This document shows positions 41,524-49,480 of a stretch of DNA of 54,854 nucleotides, piece after piece; position 1 is the stretch's first letter, and each line of letters begins with the position of its first letter. The notes under the pieces are model-generated. The model searched no databases and was not told the origin of the DNA. It worked only from the letters and a program-made list of their open reading frames with translations. The stretch comes from Tannerella sp. Lineage in GTDB: Bacteria > Bacteroidota > Bacteroidia > Bacteroidales > Tannerellaceae. Position numbers and translations under genes: made by a program. Location of the stretch: contig JAISUI010000108.1 of the NCBI GenBank assembly GCA_031272155.1, forward strand, positions 1 through 54,854. The letters are read 5' to 3'.

Positions 41524-42750
41524 TTATTTATAATATTTTCCTAAAATTAATGTACTGTTTGTCCCTCCAAAACCAAAGGAATTGGAGAGCGCTGTTTCAA
41601 TCTGCTGTTCCTTCGTCTGTTGCAGGATGTGCAACGAACGGGAATATTCGTCAGGCGTTTCAAAATTAATATTTGGCGCCATGAATCCGTGCTGCATCAT
41701 CAATAACGAATAGACGGCTTCGCTTGCTCCGGCCATCCAGCACTCGTGTCCTGTCATGGATTTGGTCGAACTGACAGGCGTCCGGAGTGCACCAAAGAGT
41801 TTGCCAAGCGCAATTGCCTCGCTTGTATCCCCTTGCGGGGTAGAGGTGGCGTGGGCATTGATGTAATCAATATCGCCTGCTTTCCGTCCGGCGTCAGTCA
41901 GTGCGCGTTGCATCGCAATGAGCGAGCCTTCGTCGCTGGCTTGCGACACCGGACTACCGTTGGACGAAAAACCATAACCCAACACTTCGCCATAAATGGT
42001 GGCGCCACGTTGTATTGCATGTTCTTCGGCTTCTATGATCAGGCTGGCCGCGCCGCCGCTTGGCACTAACCCGTCGCGTCCGGCGTCGAACGGACGGGAT
42101 GCCTTTTCCGGGGCATTTACCCGCTTTGAGAAAACATTCAATCCGTCAAATCCAGCCATGGAATAGACATTCGCCTCCTGTGCGCCACCACATAAAATTA
42201 TATCCTGCAATCCGTTGCGAACAAACATAAAACCTAACCCAATGGCATGTGCACCGCTTGCACATGCGGCGCTTATCGTCATATTGACACCACGCAGTTT
42301 AAAAATGGCCGCCAGATTCATGGACACGGTTGAAGTCATGGATTGGAAAACGCCGCCGGAACCGATGAGGTACGAGTCTTTTTTGTTGCGCATGATCTCA
42401 TGGGCGTCAATAACGCCTTTGGCCGACGAATCGTTTCCGTAGAGGATGCCTATCTCGTGCCGGGCAGTATAATCCCCATCAATACCAGCTGTTTTCATAG
42501 CTTCCAGCGTCGCTACGTAAGCATATTCTCCTTCTTCGGCAAGGGTAGCGCGCAACCGCCGGTCGAGCAAGTCCTTCAATGCAGGCCGCTCAACGATGCC
42601 TGTCAGCGGCGAATGGTAACCATAAGCCGTCCGCGCCGGATCTGTGCCAATCCCGGACTTTCCGCGATACAGCGAAGCGGCTGCTTCTTCCGTATTCTTG
42701 CCAATGCAGGAATAAATGCCGATTCCAGTGATAACAACGCGTCTTTTCAT
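41524..42750 (-). CDS. Beta-ketoacyl-ACP synthase, FabF/FabB-like
   Basis: This 408-residue enzyme is the most typical ketosynthase of the cluster. C163 lies in ISAACASGAHAIG, H300 in YINAHATSTPQGD and H335 in SMTGHECWMAG. The C terminus has SNSFGFGGTNSTLILG. It condenses malonyl-ACP with the growing chain. It is 15 bases downstream of the ketoreductase, and the second ACP follows. Confidence 0.9.
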   Translation of the reverse strand: MKRRVVITGIGIYSCIGKNTEEAAASLYRGKSGIGTDPARTAYGYHSPLTGIVERPALKDLLDRRLRATLAEEGEYAYVATLEAMKTAGIDGDYTARHEIGILYGNDSSAKGVIDAHEIMRNKKDSYLIGSGGVFQSMTSTVSMNLAAIFKLRGVNMTISAACASGAHAIGLGFMFVRNGLQDIILCGGAQEANVYSMAGFDGLNVFSKRVNAPEKASRPFDAGRDGLVPSGGAASLIIEAEEHAIQRGATIYGEVLGYGFSSNGSPVSQASDEGSLIAMQRALTDAGRKAGDIDYINAHATSTPQGDTSEAIALGKLFGALRTPVSSTKSMTGHECWMAGASEAVYSLLMMQHGFMAPNINFETPDEYSRSLHILQQTKEQQIETALSNSFGFGGTNSTLILGKYYK

Positions 42751-42765
42751 CTTCTGTTTTATTGC

Positions 42766-43494
42766 TCAGGAATAAATGCCTCCATTGATAGAAATGACCT
42801 CGCCGGTGATATAGGCTGCCGCTTCAGATGCCAGGAAACCGGCCAGCGCCGCCACTTCTTCGGGCTTTCCAAACCGTCCCAGCGGGATATTGGCCTTGAG
42901 CGACGCTTCATCCAAATCCTTCGTCATGTCTGTCGTAATGAAACCGGGTGCAATGGCATTAACCGTCACTTTGCGCGGAGCAACTTCCTGCGCCAGCGCT
43001 TTGGTAGCGCCAATGATCGCTGCCTTAGCCGCCGAATAATTCGTTTGTCCGGGCATCCCTTTCAACCCCGACAACGACACGATATTAATGATACGGCCAT
43101 CCCGTTTCATCAACATTCCTTTCAATACGCGGCGGGTGACAAAAAAGAAGCCATTCAGGCTCGTATTAATCACATCATACCACTGGGCGTCCTGCATAAA
43201 TATCATCATAGCGTCCATCCGGATGCCGGCATTATTTACCACTATCCCGATGAAATCGTCCGGATGCTGTTCACTCCAATCTTCCAACGCTTTATCCACC
43301 GACGCGCCGTCGGCTACGTCGAACGGCAACAATCCGGCCGTCCCACCTTGTTCCTCCACCAGCCGCTTTGTTTCCAAAGCGGCTGTCCTATTGGATAAAT
43401 AATTGATAAGCACAGGGATGCCCTTCCCGGCTAACTCTATGCAAACAGCCCGCCCGATACCGCGCGAACCTCCTGTTACTAATGCATATTTCAT
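42766..43494 (-). CDS. 3-oxoacyl-ACP reductase, FabG-like
   Basis: This 242-residue short-chain dehydrogenase starts at the ATG at 43494. TGGSRGIG (residues 8-15) binds NADPH, NNAG is at 87-90, and the catalytic S140, Y153 and K157 are in place. AITGEVISINGG-type sequence ends the protein. It reduces the ketoacyl-ACP formed by the synthases. It is the first gene of the leftward cluster, about 67 bases after a promoter box. It is the only reductase in the block; no enoyl reductase is present, consistent with an unsaturated product. Confidence 0.92.
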   Translation of the reverse strand: MKYALVTGGSRGIGRAVCIELAGKGIPVLINYLSNRTAALETKRLVEEQGGTAGLLPFDVADGASVDKALEDWSEQHPDDFIGIVVNNAGIRMDAMMIFMQDAQWYDVINTSLNGFFFVTRRVLKGMLMKRDGRIINIVSLSGLKGMPGQTNYSAAKAAIIGATKALAQEVAPRKVTVNAIAPGFITTDMTKDLDEASLKANIPLGRFGKPEEVAALAGFLASEAAAYITGEVISINGGIYS

Positions 43495-43560
43495 GAACTT
43501 GTTTTTATACCTTCCTTTTCCTGATTTCTGAACGGAAAAACAGACGTTATTTTTATGGCG

Positions 43561-43568
43561 CAAAAGTA
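43561..43568 (-). promoter_or_regulatory. -7 box for the ketosynthase cluster
   Basis: Minus-strand TACTTTTG, 66 bases upstream of the FabG-like start. No TTTG occurs about 20 nt further upstream. It is the only good promoter candidate for the whole 13-gene block. Confidence 0.5.
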
Positions 43569-43641
43569 AATAAAAAAAATGAATTATAAAAACAGGCAGC
43601 CATTCTGTTACGGGTCTGACTGTGCATCTGCCTGCATTTTT

Positions 43642-44961
43642 TCAGTTCTTATCGCTTTTTAAAATTCCTGCCCGCTCTCCATCGGCAAAGCGTATGATGA
43701 AAGAATCATTTGCTGCAAGTGCGGCGGCGCGTTTGACAATCCGGCCTTCTTTTAATATAATAGTATAGCCGCGTTGAAGCACATAGTCGGGCGACGCCAT
43801 TTTCAGATATTGCCCGGAAAGTTCCAGTTCGTTTCGTTTGTTGGCAACAAAAGTCGTCAGCCTGTTCCGTAATCCCTGTGCAGTCGCTTCCAACGCTACA
43901 GACTGTTTTATTATCAGTACATTTGCCTTTATGATTCCATTTCCTAAGGCCAGCAGTCGCCCCTTGCTCCGTTCAATCCGCGAAGCGGCTATTGACGGAA
44001 GATAGGAAATTAAAGTTCTCAGTTGTTCCCCGTTTTCCACCAACCGATACAGTGGCAGGGCACAGGCTGTCTGTTGCAATTCATCCAGTTCGTCCGCCGC
44101 TTCATCCATCCGGTCAATCAGGAAATTGGCGACGGCTGTCGGCGTCTTCATCCGCGTATGCGCGACTAAGTCCACCACCGAATCATCGCGCTCATGCCCG
44201 ATACCTGTAATCACCGGCAATGGAAACTGTGCGCAGTGAGCAGCTAACGGATAGGAATCAAAACAGTGCAGGTCGGAAGCCGATCCCCCACCGCGAATCA
44301 TCACCACTACATCAAAACACGTCTCGTGCCGACAAACAGCGTCCAAGGCTTCAATAACAGACGCCTCTACCCTGTCGCCCTGCATAATGGCCGGAAACAG
44401 TTTCAGGTAAAACGCATAACCTGCCTCGTTGTGAATCAACTGGCTGGCAAAATCTTCGTATCCCGCCGCTGTCGGCGACGTGATGACAGCAATCCGTTGC
44501 GGTAACGTCGGCATCGGCAACTCCTTGTTCAGTTCAAAAATGCCTTCCTCCTGCAACTGGCGGACGATCGCCCTTCGAGTCTTTACCATGTCGCCTACCG
44601 TATAGGACGGCTCAATATCTTCCACCGTCAAACTATAGCCATACAACACGTGAAATTCAACCGAAACCCTTACCAGCACTTTCAACCCCGACACAAACGA
44701 CTGCTTCGTTTCCTCTTCAAAATAAGGCTGCAGGACATGAAATGTCTGCGCCCAGATAACACCGCGGGCTTTAGCGACAATTTGTCCCGACCGCTCATCT
44801 TTTTCCACAAATTCAAGATAGCAGTGCCCCGAAGCCGTATGGACGCGCACATCGCTCGTCTCCGCGCAAATCCAATATGTTTCAGGAAGTTGCCCGTAAA
44901 TTGCATTGCGCACCAATCCATTCAGTTCGGACAGCGAAAGCGCTCTGTCATCATTGGCCAT
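43642..44961 (-). CDS. xseA: Exodeoxyribonuclease VII large subunit
   Basis: This 439-residue protein starts at the ATG at 44961; an alternative ATG at 44982 would overlap the upstream gene by 17 bases. An N-terminal OB-fold region (LSLSELNGLVRNAI, TASGHCYLEFVE) binds single-stranded DNA. The catalytic domain has RIAVITSPTAAGYEDF, VVMIRGGGSASDL and ITGIGHERDDSVVDLVAHTR. Coiled-coil helices follow. It degrades single-stranded DNA together with XseB, whose gene is not in the window. It follows the subtilase gene with a 4-base gap. Confidence 0.94.
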   Translation of the reverse strand: MANDDRALSLSELNGLVRNAIYGQLPETYWICAETSDVRVHTASGHCYLEFVEKDERSGQIVAKARGVIWAQTFHVLQPYFEEETKQSFVSGLKVLVRVSVEFHVLYGYSLTVEDIEPSYTVGDMVKTRRAIVRQLQEEGIFELNKELPMPTLPQRIAVITSPTAAGYEDFASQLIHNEAGYAFYLKLFPAIMQGDRVEASVIEALDAVCRHETCFDVVVMIRGGGSASDLHCFDSYPLAAHCAQFPLPVITGIGHERDDSVVDLVAHTRMKTPTAVANFLIDRMDEAADELDELQQTACALPLYRLVENGEQLRTLISYLPSIAASRIERSKGRLLALGNGIIKANVLIIKQSVALEATAQGLRNRLTTFVANKRNELELSGQYLKMASPDYVLQRGYTIILKEGRIVKRAAALAANDSFIIRFADGERAGILKSDKN

Positions 44962-44965
44962 ATCA

Positions 44966-46363
44966 TTATTGAACAGGTTCATTCAGTTCTTTAATATAAG
45001 CTTTATACATATCCGGAATCCCGTATCCCAACTCAACATCGGGCTGATCGGATTGCGACGCTGTATGCTGAATCAACGCAATCAGTTCCTTATTGCTGAG
45101 CCACGGCAAGCCTTGCCAGAGGCATGCCCCCAGCCCTGCAAGGATGGGCGTAGAAAACGAAGTGCCGCTGGAATAATGGATATCGCCGTCGGCGCCAATA
45201 ACACAAACACCGCTTCCCAACGCCACCACATCCGGCTTAATCCGGTAATCGGCCGTGAATCCCGTCGAACTGAAATAACTGTGCTCCTTCTTTTTCGTAA
45301 TGGCGCCAACGGTCACTATATCAGGAGCATCGGCCGGAAAAGTGACTTTTCCCCAGGATGCCCCGCCTTCATTGCCGGCGCTACAGAAAAGCAACAGCCC
45401 TTTCTCCGACGCCGTCATGGCCACCCGGCTAATAAAAGCCGTCTGTCCATTCAGATCCGACGGCAAATAATTCATCCCCCCGTCATACTGATAATATCCC
45501 AGCGACGAGGTAACAATGTCCACGCCTACACTGTCGGCATATTCCAGCGCCGCCGCCCAAAAATCCTCTTCAATAGGGAACTCCGACCGCGTATCTTCGC
45601 TCTTAATCAGCAAATAAGACGCTTCCGGCGCAGTGCCAACCATCAAGCCGGAGAGGTTGGCCGCCATGCAGGACAAAACACGCGTCCCGTGCTCGTCTTC
45701 ACAAAAAACGCTGGTTGATGGAGAAATAACATTGTGCGTACCCAATATCTTGAGCGATGCAAACGCGCTGATGCGGTCTGCATTCCTGAATCCCGCATCA
45801 ACTACTGCGATACGCATCCCCTGCCCGCGACGACCGGCATCGTGCAGGCGGACGCCATTCAGCATTTCAATCTGCGGTTCCGCATAGCCATAAGGCAACT
45901 CGGTCTTTCTCTCTTTCGGTTCAAGCGGCTGAGTATCTTCCTTGCACTCATCGAAATCCATCCGACTTGTCCCATGCCATACACACAATACCGAATCCAC
46001 CTCCGGCAAGGCTTTCAGGCGGTCAATTACCATACTGTCCACATTTTCAACAACTACGGTGGACATCCATTTGCTTTGCGTTACCAGGGTTCCCCCTGCC
46101 GAAACCACCGCATCCACAGCCGACCCGGCAATAGGCACATCCGACAGGGTGATTTCTACCTGCCGTTTAGTTCGCCGTTCTATCGCGTCGGGCGATAGAT
46201 ATTGTTCGGGCGACTCAATGGCTGTTTCAGGCACGCCCTTATCTTTTAAATATACCCGAAAACAATAACTCTCTTCTTCCGAAGCCGTAGCAAAAAGGCC
46301 TGTTCCACTCATTAACAAAATAACACACAACCATTTGCTTATCCATTTATTTTTTATTTCCAC
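44966..46363 (-). CDS. Exported subtilisin-like serine protease (S8)
   Basis: This 465-residue protein has a signal peptide ending near residue 28 and is therefore periplasmic, outer-membrane or secreted. A propeptide-like region spans about residues 30-130. The triad is D189 in IAVVDAGF, H225 in EDEHGTRV and S402 in SSGTSFSTP; N331 in SAGNEGG supplies the oxyanion hole. No C-terminal type IX secretion domain is visible, so export is by Sec alone. It heads a two-gene unit with xseA, an odd functional pairing. Confidence 0.93.
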   Translation of the reverse strand: MEIKNKWISKWLCVILLMSGTGLFATASEEESYCFRVYLKDKGVPETAIESPEQYLSPDAIERRTKRQVEITLSDVPIAGSAVDAVVSAGGTLVTQSKWMSTVVVENVDSMVIDRLKALPEVDSVLCVWHGTSRMDFDECKEDTQPLEPKERKTELPYGYAEPQIEMLNGVRLHDAGRRGQGMRIAVVDAGFRNADRISAFASLKILGTHNVISPSTSVFCEDEHGTRVLSCMAANLSGLMVGTAPEASYLLIKSEDTRSEFPIEEDFWAAALEYADSVGVDIVTSSLGYYQYDGGMNYLPSDLNGQTAFISRVAMTASEKGLLLFCSAGNEGGASWGKVTFPADAPDIVTVGAITKKKEHSYFSSTGFTADYRIKPDVVALGSGVCVIGADGDIHYSSGTSFSTPILAGLGACLWQGLPWLSNKELIALIQHTASQSDQPDVELGYGIPDMYKAYIKELNEPVQ

Positions 46364-46389
46364 TTATTTTTCTGTTTAAAATTCGCGCA

Positions 46390-46421
46390 CAAAAGTAATA
46401 AACGTTTCAGGAATAGACAAA
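46390..46421 (-). promoter_or_regulatory. Promoter for subtilase-xseA
   Basis: On the minus strand TACTTTTG is at 46397-46390 and TTTG at 46421-46418, with an ideal 20-nt spacer. The box is 26 bases before the subtilase start. Confidence 0.75.
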
Positions 46422-46516
46422 TTATTCCGAAAAGATTTCTTTGCGTCACATAAATCGTTATTTTTTAGACGAATATAAAAATTTTCAAAATCTTGTCGCA
46501 AAAAAAGTCCGCAATT

Positions 46517-46548
46517 ATTGCATCATTTCAAGAAAAGTTGTACCTTTG
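46517..46548 (+). promoter_or_regulatory. Promoter for rplM-rpsI-rpsB-tsf operon
   Basis: TACCTTTG at 46541-46548 with ATTG at 46517-46520 as a -33 box and a 20-nt spacer. It is the only good box upstream of the ribosomal operon. Confidence 0.7.
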
Positions 46549-46555
46549 CAGGCCG

Positions 46556-46673
46556 ATTATTATCAAAGTGTTTTTAATTTATTAGTTTTTAGTCAGTTAG
46601 TACTCCTGACCGTCCGGGAATGTCTGACAGGCGTGAAACACAATTAGTATTATTAATTAAAAAAGTTTTTACA
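46556..46673 (+). promoter_or_regulatory. Leader of the L13 operon, possible regulatory RNA
   Basis: This is about 120 bases of untranslated sequence between the promoter and the GTG start of rplM. GTGTTT (46568-46573) can pair with AAACAC (46636-46641), closing a region that holds a small stem, GTCAG (46592-46596) with CTGAC (46606-46610). A closed multi-stem leader would fit autoregulation by a ribosomal protein. The rest of the gap 46364-46673 holds only the two back-to-back promoters. Confidence 0.35.
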
Positions 46674-47129
46674 GTGGATACGTTAAGTTATAAAACCGTT
46701 TCTGCCAATAAAGCAACTGCGAAGAAGGAATGGGTGGTTGTAGATGCAACCGGCCAGTCGTTAGGGCGTATTTGTTCCAAAGTGGCCAAACTTTTGCGCG
46801 GCAAGTACAAACCGAATTTTACGCCTCATGTGGACTGCGGAGATAATGTAATCATTATCAATGCAGGAAAAGTTGTATTGACAGGAAATAAATGGAGTGA
46901 CCGGATTTATTTGAGATATACCGGTTATCCGGGCGGACAGCGTGAATACACTCCGGCTACATTAAAAGCCAAAGGAGATGACCGACTGTTCCGAAAAGTG
47001 GTTAAGGGCATGTTGCCTAAAAACCGTTTGGGAAACAAGTTGATAAACAATCTGTATGTATATGCGGGCGAAGAGCACAAACACGAGGCTCAAACCCCTA
47101 AATCATTGGATATAAATTTACTTAAATAA
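46674..47129 (+). CDS. rplM: 50S ribosomal protein L13
   Basis: This 151-residue protein starts at a GTG, giving (V/M)DTLSYKTV, the start seen in other Bacteroidales L13 proteins. An upstream in-frame ATG at 46620 would add 18 unlikely residues. The conserved KEWVVVDATGQSLGRICSK, GDNVIIINAGKVVLTGNKW and YTGYPGGQRE blocks are all there. L13 is an early-assembly large-subunit protein. rpsI starts 4 bases after its stop, the usual L13-S9 pairing. Confidence 0.95.
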   Translation: MDTLSYKTVSANKATAKKEWVVVDATGQSLGRICSKVAKLLRGKYKPNFTPHVDCGDNVIIINAGKVVLTGNKWSDRIYLRYTGYPGGQREYTPATLKAKGDDRLFRKVVKGMLPKNRLGNKLINNLYVYAGEEHKHEAQTPKSLDINLLK

Positions 47130-47132
47130 AAT

Positions 47133-47519
47133 ATGGAAGTAATAAATGCAATAGGACGACGTAAAGCCGCGGTTGCCCGTGTTTACGTCAGCGAAGGAAG
47201 TGGTAAAATTACGGTGAATCACCGTGAGTTGTCGGAATACTTTCCCTCTCCCATTCTGCAGTTTGTTGTGAAACAGCCTCTTTCAACATTGAATGTAACG
47301 GAGCAATACGACGTCAAAGTCAATCTTTTCGGCGGCGGCTTTAAAGGACAGTCGGAAGCAACCCGCCTGGCCATTACCCGTGCGCTGATAAAGATCAATC
47401 CGGAATCCAAAATCGTGTTGAAAAGTGAAGGTTTCGTTACGCGCGACCCGCGTGCAGTAGAACGCAAGAAACCGGGAAGACCCAAGGCTCGCAAGAGATT
47501 CCAGTTCAGCAAACGTTAA
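47133..47519 (+). CDS. rpsI: 30S ribosomal protein S9
   Basis: This 128-residue protein is of normal length. The N terminus has AIGRRKAAVARVYV, the middle has VNLFGGGFKGQSEATRLAITRAL, and the C-terminal tail, RDPRAVERKKPGRPKARKRFQFSKR, reaches the P-site tRNA with its conserved final Lys-Arg. It is co-transcribed with rplM. Confidence 0.97.
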   Translation: MEVINAIGRRKAAVARVYVSEGSGKITVNHRELSEYFPSPILQFVVKQPLSTLNVTEQYDVKVNLFGGGFKGQSEATRLAITRALIKINPESKIVLKSEGFVTRDPRAVERKKPGRPKARKRFQFSKR

Positions 47520-47577
47520 TCTTATTTGTGAGTTATTGCAAGTAGAAGGCGTTTAGTATCTAAATTGTCCGGATTTT

Positions 47578-47597
47578 CCGCAGGAATAAACCTGCGG
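47578..47597 (+). other. Hairpin in the rpsB leader
   Basis: CCGCAGG (47578-47584) pairs with CCTGCGG (47591-47597) around AATAAA. It lies in the 133-base gap between rpsI and rpsB, 56 bases before the rpsB ATG. It may attenuate or regulate rpsB-tsf. No T run follows, so it is not a standard terminator. Confidence 0.4.
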
Positions 47598-47652
47598 GCA
47601 ACTACCGGGGAATTGAGTTGTAACAGAATGTAAACGATTAAAAAAAAGAAAA

Positions 47653-48519
47653 ATGTCAAGAGTAAGTTTTGAACAATTATTAGAGGCAGGCGTACATTTC
47701 GGACACTTGAAACGGAAATGGAATCCTGCCATGGCTCCCTATATCTTCATGGAGCGCAATGGTATCCATATCATTGATTTGCATAAAACAGTAGTCAAAG
47801 TGGATGAAGCGGCGGAAGCGCTGAAAAACATTGCCTGCTCGGGGCGTAAAATCCTGTTTGTCGCCACTAAAAAGCAGGCCAAACAGATTGTGGAAGACAA
47901 AGCTACATCCGTTGGGATGCCTTACGTGATTGAACGTTGGCCGGGCGGTATGCTGACTAATTTCCCGACCATCCGTAAGGCTGTCAAAAAAATGTCCACC
48001 ATTGACAAAATGAGCAAGGACGGGACATTTGACAATCTCTCGAAACGTGAGAAACTCCAGATCACCCGCCAACGGGCTAAATTGGAGAAAAACCTCGGTT
48101 CGATAGCCGATATGGTACGCTTGCCGGCTGCTCTGTTTGTCATTGACGTATTGAAGGAACATATCGCCGTGCGCGAAGCAAACCGCTTGGGTATTCCCGT
48201 ATTCGCAATGGTGGATACCAATTCCGACCCTACAAACATTGACCACGTGATTCCTGCAAACGACGACGCGACCAAGTCGGTAGAACTGATTTTAGGCATT
48301 GTCTGTGAGGCCATTAATGAAGGGCTTCAGGAAGGCAAAGCATTGCAGACTGACTCCGGGGAACAAAATGAGGAAGAAGAAGAAACGCCGGCGCCGCCAA
48401 GAAGGGAACGTAAATTCAGGAGTTCCGCAAGGAAAGAACGTATCGTCAAGGAAGACGGCGATGCTATGAATGCCGCCGTTATTTCAAAAGTGGCGAAAGA
48501 TTTGGAAGAAGAAGATTGA
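47653..48519 (+). CDS. rpsB: 30S ribosomal protein S2
   Basis: This 288-residue protein is longer than the roughly 240 residues of E. coli S2. The core is typical: [47 protein letters not shown] and [13 protein letters not shown]. The extra C-terminal 50 residues are highly charged, an acidic EEEEET block followed by a basic [14 protein letters not shown] block. Similar but variable tails occur in other Bacteroidetes. It precedes tsf as in most bacteria. Confidence 0.96.
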   Translation: MSRVSFEQLLEAGVHFGHLKRKWNPAMAPYIFMERNGIHIIDLHKTVVKVDEAAEALKNIACSGRKILFVATKKQAKQIVEDKATSVGMPYVIERWPGGMLTNFPTIRKAVKKMSTIDKMSKDGTFDNLSKREKLQITRQRAKLEKNLGSIADMVRLPAALFVIDVLKEHIAVREANRLGIPVFAMVDTNSDPTNIDHVIPANDDATKSVELILGIVCEAINEGLQEGKALQTDSGEQNEEEEETPAPPRRERKFRSSARKERIVKEDGDAMNAAVISKVAKDLEEED

Positions 48520-48548
48520 TTAATTAAACAAAGAGAAAGAAGAAAATT

Positions 48549-49373
48549 ATGGCAGTTACAATGGCTGATATAGCCCACTTGCGCAAAATGAGCGGAGCGG
48601 GAATGATGGATTGCAAAAAGGCTTTGGAAGAAGCGGATAACGACTTCGACAAGGCAATGGAAATAATCCGCAAAAAAGGTCAGGCGGTGGCAGCTAAACG
48701 TTCGGACAGAGATGCGTCCGAAGGTTGTGTGCTGGCCGCCCACCAGGGAAATTTTGCCGCAATCGTGGCATTGAAATGTGAAACAGATTTTGTAGCAAAG
48801 AACGCAGATTTTATTGCGCTCACAAAAAGCATTTTAGACTTGGCCGTGGCACAAAAGCCTGCCTCTCTGGAAGCTTTGCTGGCGACGCCTATGAGCGATG
48901 GCCGACCGGTTGAAAATCATATTACAGACCGCATCGGCGTGACTGGGGAAAAAATGGAATTGGGCTTCTACGAATTTTTGGAAGGCCCCTCCACGATGTC
49001 TTACATCCACCCCGGTAACAAGCTGGCAACCATCGTCCTGTTTAACGAAGAACCGGAATATCAGGTAGCCCGCGACATAGCAATGCAGGTAGCCGCGATG
49101 AATCCGGTAGCCGTCAAAGCGGACGAAGTCCCGCAAAAAGTGCTTGACACGGAAAAAGAAATCGCACGCGACAAAGCGCGCCAGTCCGGCAAACCCGAAA
49201 ACCTGATTGACCGCATCGCCGAAGGCGCGTTGCAGAAATTCTATAAAGAGAGCACCCTGTTGCAGCAAGATTATGTGAAAGACCCGAAAATAACGGTTCA
49301 ACAATACTTGCAACAACAGTCAAAAACGCTCACAACGCTTGCTTTCAAGCGAGTAACATTAAATCTTGAATAG
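48549..49373 (+). CDS. tsf: Elongation factor Ts
   Basis: This 274-residue protein exchanges GDP for GTP on EF-Tu. The N-terminal UBA-like helix bundle has MADIAHLRKMSGAGMMDCKKA, the TDFV motif is in ALKCETDFVAKNADF, and YIHPGNKLATIVLF is the second core signature. Length is normal. It ends the ribosomal operon, closed by a strong terminator. Confidence 0.97.
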   Translation: MAVTMADIAHLRKMSGAGMMDCKKALEEADNDFDKAMEIIRKKGQAVAAKRSDRDASEGCVLAAHQGNFAAIVALKCETDFVAKNADFIALTKSILDLAVAQKPASLEALLATPMSDGRPVENHITDRIGVTGEKMELGFYEFLEGPSTMSYIHPGNKLATIVLFNEEPEYQVARDIAMQVAAMNPVAVKADEVPQKVLDTEKEIARDKARQSGKPENLIDRIAEGALQKFYKESTLLQQDYVKDPKITVQQYLQQQSKTLTTLAFKRVTLNLE

Positions 49374-49392
49374 ATTAAATTGGTTTATGTAC

Positions 49393-49427
49393 AAAAGCCG
49401 TCCGGTGAAAAATCGGACGGCTTTTTT
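49393..49427 (+). terminator. Intrinsic terminator after tsf
   Basis: AAAAGCCGTCCG (49393-49404) pairs perfectly with CGGACGGCTTTT (49414-49425) around a 9-base loop, followed by further T. It starts about 20 bases after the tsf stop. Confidence 0.93.
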
Positions 49428-49458
49428 GTACGTATTTAATTGAAAAATTTTACCTTTG
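49425..49458 (+). promoter_or_regulatory. Promoter for the nuclease-helicase
   Basis: TACCTTTG at 49451-49458; TTTG at 49425-49428 lies 22 nt upstream inside the T run of the preceding terminator. The ATG is 22 bases after the -7 box. Confidence 0.6.
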
Positions 49459-49480
49459 TGGTGAATTTTGAATTGTTTTC

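Noticed and set aside
42343-43398. 351-codon open frame on the plus strand
   Set aside because: It spans parts of the ketosynthase and FabG-like genes in antisense; its Arg/His-rich composition and lack of motifs mark it as a shadow.
33422-43494. Primary fatty-acid synthesis (fab) cluster
   Set aside because: Three different active ketosynthases, a chain-length factor, two ACPs and a radical SAM enzyme, and the absence of fabD, fabH and fabI, do not fit the housekeeping pathway.
44906-45718. 270-codon open frame on the plus strand
   Set aside because: Antisense to the subtilase and xseA start; Arg/Ile-rich with no recognisable domain.
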